A DNA stretch of 64,000 bases from Paraburkholderia rhizosphaerae. GTDB taxonomy: Bacteria; Pseudomonadota; Gammaproteobacteria; Burkholderiales; Burkholderiaceae. The notes beneath the pieces are model-generated. The model was not told the DNA's origin and searched no databases. It worked only from the letters and a program-made list of their open reading frames with translations. Made by a program: the position numbers and the translations under genes. Numbering within the stretch: the first letter of the stretch is position 1; every line of letters starts with the position of its first letter. This document shows, piece after piece, positions 61,569-64,000 of this stretch. The DNA lies in contig NZ_SORE01000009.1 in NCBI RefSeq assembly GCF_004366595.1, positions 1-64,000 on the forward strand. Direction: 5' to 3'.

Positions 61569-61606
61569 GAGCCGGTGCTGCGCGCATTCAAGGCGCGTGC
61601 CGGCTC
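61569..61606 (+). repeat. Bulged hairpin after the histone-like gene
   Basis: Outer arms GAGCCGG/CCGGCTC (7 bp) and inner arms CGCGC/GCGCG can pair with an internal loop between them. It precedes the palindrome and terminator and probably belongs to the same 3' end structure. Confidence 0.6.
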
Positions 61607-61608
61607 GG

Positions 61609-61626
61609 TTGAGTAGCGCTACTCAA
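61609..61626. repeat. 18-bp perfect palindrome
   Basis: TTGAGTAGCGCTACTCAA is its own reverse complement. As RNA it has no loop to close on, so it is more likely a dimeric protein-binding site or incidental than a hairpin. Confidence 0.85.
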
Positions 61627-61632
61627 TCGTCG

Positions 61633-61665
61633 ATCCCGTCGCGAGTTCTGCGACGGGATTTTTTT
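61633..61665 (+). terminator. Intrinsic terminator of the histone-like gene
   Basis: A 10-bp perfect stem ATCCCGTCGC/GCGACGGGAT with a 7-base loop ends in a seven-T run. It lies 108 bases after the stop and is the best terminator in this part of the window. Confidence 0.9.
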
Positions 61666-61887
61666 CGCCTGCGCTTTTCAATTCTTCCGTTGTCTGCCCG
61701 TTGGTCGGTGAGAAATCTGAAAACGACCGAAAACGACGGGCAAAAAAAACGCATGCACAGGGGAGGCATGCGTGTGAGGTCGGCTAGCGACAGCAACATG
61801 CGCTGCCGCGGCCTGGGAAAAAGATAAGTCGGGGTCTGTGCGCTTGAATGCGCCCGCCGTGGTCGTCAGTGCTTCAGCGTCAGTGCG

Positions 61888-62388
61888 TTAGTGGGTCACG
61901 CGGGTAATACCGCCACTCGACAGCAACCGTACGCGGTCGCCGGCGCGGAACACCTCGCCGGTGTTGGTCTGCGTGATCGCACGCATGTCGCCGTTGTCGA
62001 GGCGCACCGTGATCTCGACCCCGTCGCGCATCGCCGCCGCATTCTCGACTGCGTTGCCGGCCACCGCGCCAGCGAGGCCACCGATGATGCCGGTGACAAT
62101 CGAGCCGGTGCCGCCGCCGATCTGGCTGCCCGCGATGCCGCCGAGCGCGCCGCCGCCGACCAGGCCCAGCCCCGTCGGCTGCCCGTCATTCGAACTGATC
62201 CGCACCGCGCGCACGCTATCGACCGTGGCCATCCGCACGGTTGCCTCGCGCTGCGCCTGCGACGCGGTGAAGACGTCCGGCGAGCTACTATGCGATGCAC
62301 ACCCGGATATCGCGAGCGCGCCGCCGATCGCCAAAGCCACCGATGCAGTGACCATTAGCCGATTCATCGAACGATTCGTTGTTTTCAT
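61888..62388 (-). CDS. Glycine-zipper lipoprotein (17-kDa surface antigen/SlyB-like)
   Basis: 166-residue outer-membrane lipoprotein candidate. The signal peptide ends in a lipobox LAISGC, cleaved before Cys30 or so. The middle (about 74-112) is a glycine zipper with GGGALGGIAGSQIGGGTGSI and IIGGLAGAVAG, as in the Rickettsia 17-kDa antigen, PcpY and SlyB family (glycine zipper 2TM domain). The C-terminal part (about 120-160) has VEITVRLDNGDMRAITQT, a small beta domain. The function is probably envelope integrity, by family inference. It is followed leftward by the histone-like gene's terminator. Confidence 0.85.
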   Translation of the reverse strand: MKTTNRSMNRLMVTASVALAIGGALAISGCASHSSSPDVFTASQAQREATVRMATVDSVRAVRISSNDGQPTGLGLVGGGALGGIAGSQIGGGTGSIVTGIIGGLAGAVAGNAVENAAAMRDGVEITVRLDNGDMRAITQTNTGEVFRAGDRVRLLSSGGITRVTH

Positions 62389-62455
62389 GTTTTCACTCCC
62401 AGCGAGCCTCGACGGGCTCAGAACTTCCCGACCCTACGACTACCGCTGCGCCGCC

Positions 62456-63397
62456 TTAAGCGTCGAGCGCGTAGCCGAACGCCTGCTTGAACCGCTGATT
62501 GATTTCCTCGCGCGGCGGTGCATAGTTCTGCGGCCCCTGGTGCTCGATCTTCAGCGCACCCATCAGGCTCGCGAGGCGCCCCGCGGTTGCCCAGCCCAGT
62601 TGTTTTTCGATGCCGTACAGGAGACCGCCGCGGAATGCATCGCCGCAACCCGTTGGGTCGAGCACGCGTTGCGCTTTCACTGCCGGAATGTCTTCGATGC
62701 CGCCTGAGTGATAGATCTGCGAACCGTGCTCGCCGCGCGTGACAATCAGCGCATCGACGCGGCTTGCGATTTCCTCGATCGACCAGCCGGTTTTGTTGCT
62801 TACCAGTTTAGCTTCGTAATCGTTGACCGCAACGTAAGTGGCAAGTTCAATCATGCGCCGCAGCGACTCGCCGTCGAAAAGCGGCAATCCTTGGCCGGGA
62901 TCGAACAGGAACGGCACGCGCGCCGCCGCGAATTGTTCGGAATGCTGGATCATTCCGTCGAAGCCGTCCGGTGCGACGATTCCTAGCGTTATGTCTCTTG
63001 CTTCGTCCGCACGATTCAGGTGCGACTGCATCATCGCGCCCGGATGGAACGCGGTGATCTGGTTGTTCTCGAGGTCGGTGGTGATCATCGCCTGCGCGGA
63101 GTACGTGTCGGGCAGCACGCGCACGTGCGTCTTCGCGAGACCGAGGTGATCGAGGCGGTCGATATACAGCTGTGCATCGACTTCGCCGAGCGTCGCCATG
63201 ATGCGCGCGTCGCCGCCGAGCAGATGCAGCGAATACGCGATGTTGCCCGCGCAGCCGCCGAATTCACGCCGCATCGTCGGCACGAGGAAGCTGACGTTCA
63301 GGATGTGGACCTGTTCCGGCAGGATGTGCTCCCGAAACCGGCCTTCAAAGGTCATGATGTTGTCGTAGGCGAGCGAACCGCAAATCAGCGTGGCCAA
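62456..63397 (-). CDS. PfkB-family carbohydrate kinase (adenosine kinase-like)
   Basis: 313-residue ribokinase-fold kinase. FGGCAGNIAYSLHLLGGDAR (about 48-67) is the first PfkB region, with the GGCAGN motif. DPTGCGDAFRGGLLYG (about 259-274) is the second PfkB signature, with the catalytic Asp and anion hole. The protein is close to bacterial adenosine kinases, but sugar kinases share these motifs and the substrate is inferred. The start is TTG at 63397 (LATLICGSLAYDN, normally MATLICGSLAYDN) with AGGAAG upstream; no ATG fits the conserved N-terminus. It stands between a glycine-zipper gene and tpx on the same strand. Confidence 0.85.
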   Translation of the reverse strand: MATLICGSLAYDNIMTFEGRFREHILPEQVHILNVSFLVPTMRREFGGCAGNIAYSLHLLGGDARIMATLGEVDAQLYIDRLDHLGLAKTHVRVLPDTYSAQAMITTDLENNQITAFHPGAMMQSHLNRADEARDITLGIVAPDGFDGMIQHSEQFAAARVPFLFDPGQGLPLFDGESLRRMIELATYVAVNDYEAKLVSNKTGWSIEEIASRVDALIVTRGEHGSQIYHSGGIEDIPAVKAQRVLDPTGCGDAFRGGLLYGIEKQLGWATAGRLASLMGALKIEHQGPQNYAPPREEINQRFKQAFGYALDA

Positions 63398-63590
63398 GGC
63401 GAGCTTCCTGTAAAAGTCGAAAAAGCAAAAAAGTGAAAAAACCGGTGCGCGGATACGACAACGCCGCGCATTCGCGGCCTGGCGGGCCCGAAGCGCGGCG
63501 CATGCGCGTGCACGAGAAAAGCGCGGGTGGGCGCCGTCGTCGCGGTTTACGTCAGCGCGCGTCAACCGCGCATCAACGCGCGCCCGTGCG

Positions 63591-64000
63591 TTACTTCAGT
63601 GCGGCGAGCGCGGCATCGTAGTTCGGCTCGGTCTTGATTTCGCCGACCAGTTCGGCGTGCACAACCTTGTCGTTTTCGTCGATCACGACCACCGCGCGCG
63701 CGGTGAGGCCGGTCAGCGGGCCGCTCGTGATATCGACGCCGTACGCGCGCGCAAACTCGTGGCCGCGGAACGTCGACGCGGTGACGACGTTCGCGATGCC
63801 TTCAGTCGTGCAAAAGCGCGACGCGGCAAACGGCAGATCGCCTGACACGACGATCACCGCGGTGTTCGCCAGCTTGCCGGCCGCTTCGTTGAACTTGCGG
63901 GTCGACATTGCGCAGGTCGGCGTGTCGAGGCTCGGCACGATATTCAGCACTTTGCGCTTGCCGGCGAAATCGGCGAGCGTCAACGACTTCAGATCCTTGC
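63591..64000 (-). CDS. tpx: Thiol peroxidase Tpx, C-terminal part (cut by window end)
   Basis: About 136 residues of a Tpx-type atypical 2-Cys peroxiredoxin; the N-terminal part lies beyond base 64000. The peroxidatic Cys is in [18 protein letters not shown] and the resolving Cys in [10 protein letters not shown], the usual Tpx pair, reduced by thioredoxin in the periplasm or cytoplasm of homologues. The frame continues unbroken to the window end ([11 protein letters not shown] upstream of the visible TTG), so no start is assigned. The C-terminus AALAALK is normal for the family. Confidence 0.92.
   Translation of the reverse strand, partial: KDLKSLTLADFAGKRKVLNIVPSLDTPTCAMSTRKFNEAAGKLANTAVIVVSGDLPFAASRFCTTEGIANVVTASTFRGHEFARAYGVDITSGPLTGLTARAVVVIDENDKVVHAELVGEIKTEPNYDAALAALK

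Larger units (their letters stand above)
61526..61887. other. Gap after the histone-like gene with three stem-loops
   Basis: No gene is supported in these 362 bases. Three structures follow in tandem: a bulged hairpin (61569-61606), an 18-base palindrome (61609-61626) and an intrinsic terminator (61633-61665). The next gene runs on the opposite strand and ends at 61888. Confidence 0.6.

Overview
The window is high-GC chromosomal DNA from a Burkholderiaceae bacterium, most likely Paraburkholderia, Caballeronia or Burkholderia. The evidence is the 5S rRNA 3' end, the gene order of the division cluster, the OmpC-like porin, the CNP1-like and PP0621-family proteins, and the alanine/lysine-rich histone H1-like protein. 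Nearly all of it is housekeeping sequence. I saw no prophage, insertion sequence, CRISPR array or defence island, and no gene is obviously broken. Only the two window ends cut features: 5S rRNA at the left and tpx at the right.

Layout. (1) 1-7998: the last bases of a 5S rRNA gene and its terminator, an M20 amidohydrolase, a stand-alone molybdopterin oxidoreductase, fadD, a trimeric porin and coq7. (2) 8285-27968: a complete dcw cluster, mraZ-rsmH-ftsL-ftsI-murE-murF-mraY-murD-ftsW-murG-murC-ddlB-ftsQ-ftsA-ftsZ, then a peroxiredoxin and lpxC. A sigma70-type promoter with four MraZ-box-like decamers precedes it, and eight junctions are 4-base ATGA overlaps. (3) 28021-40217: dciA, secA, argJ, an AAA+ ATPase and mutT, then the leftward set yacG, zapD, coaE, pilD, pilC, pilB. 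(4) 40465-54886: a CorB-like CBS protein, tRNA-Pro(CGG), ispB, the rplU-rpmA-obgE operon with a near-consensus promoter, proB, a CNP1-like lipoprotein, rppH, proS, a MarC-family protein, a purine phosphoribosyltransferase, ffh, a CcsA/YpjD-like protein, a PP0621-family protein and ampD. (5) 54887-64000: class Ia ribonucleotide reductase (nrdA, nrdB) with long non-coding flanks, the histone H1-like gene, a glycine-zipper lipoprotein, a PfkB-family kinase and partial tpx.

The genes fit together as growth and division functions. Peptidoglycan precursor synthesis (murC-F, mraY, murG, ddlB), septal synthesis (ftsI, ftsW, ftsL, ftsQ), the Z-ring (ftsA, ftsZ, zapD), lipid A commitment (lpxC), protein export (secA, ffh), helicase loading (dciA), dNTP supply (nrdAB) and muropeptide recycling (ampD) all lie within 64 kb.

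The least ordinary signals are regulatory or structural. Two NrdR-box-like palindromes 31 bp apart overlap the nrdA promoter. NrdA has a long Gly/Ala-rich linker before its C-terminal redox cysteines. Long leaders precede nrdA and nrdB. The histone-like gene is highly repetitive. A terminator-like hairpin ends about 20 bases before argJ. Small tandem repeats lie upstream of dciA and pilB, and a G9 tract lies upstream of zapD. I found no convincing undescribed multi-gene system.
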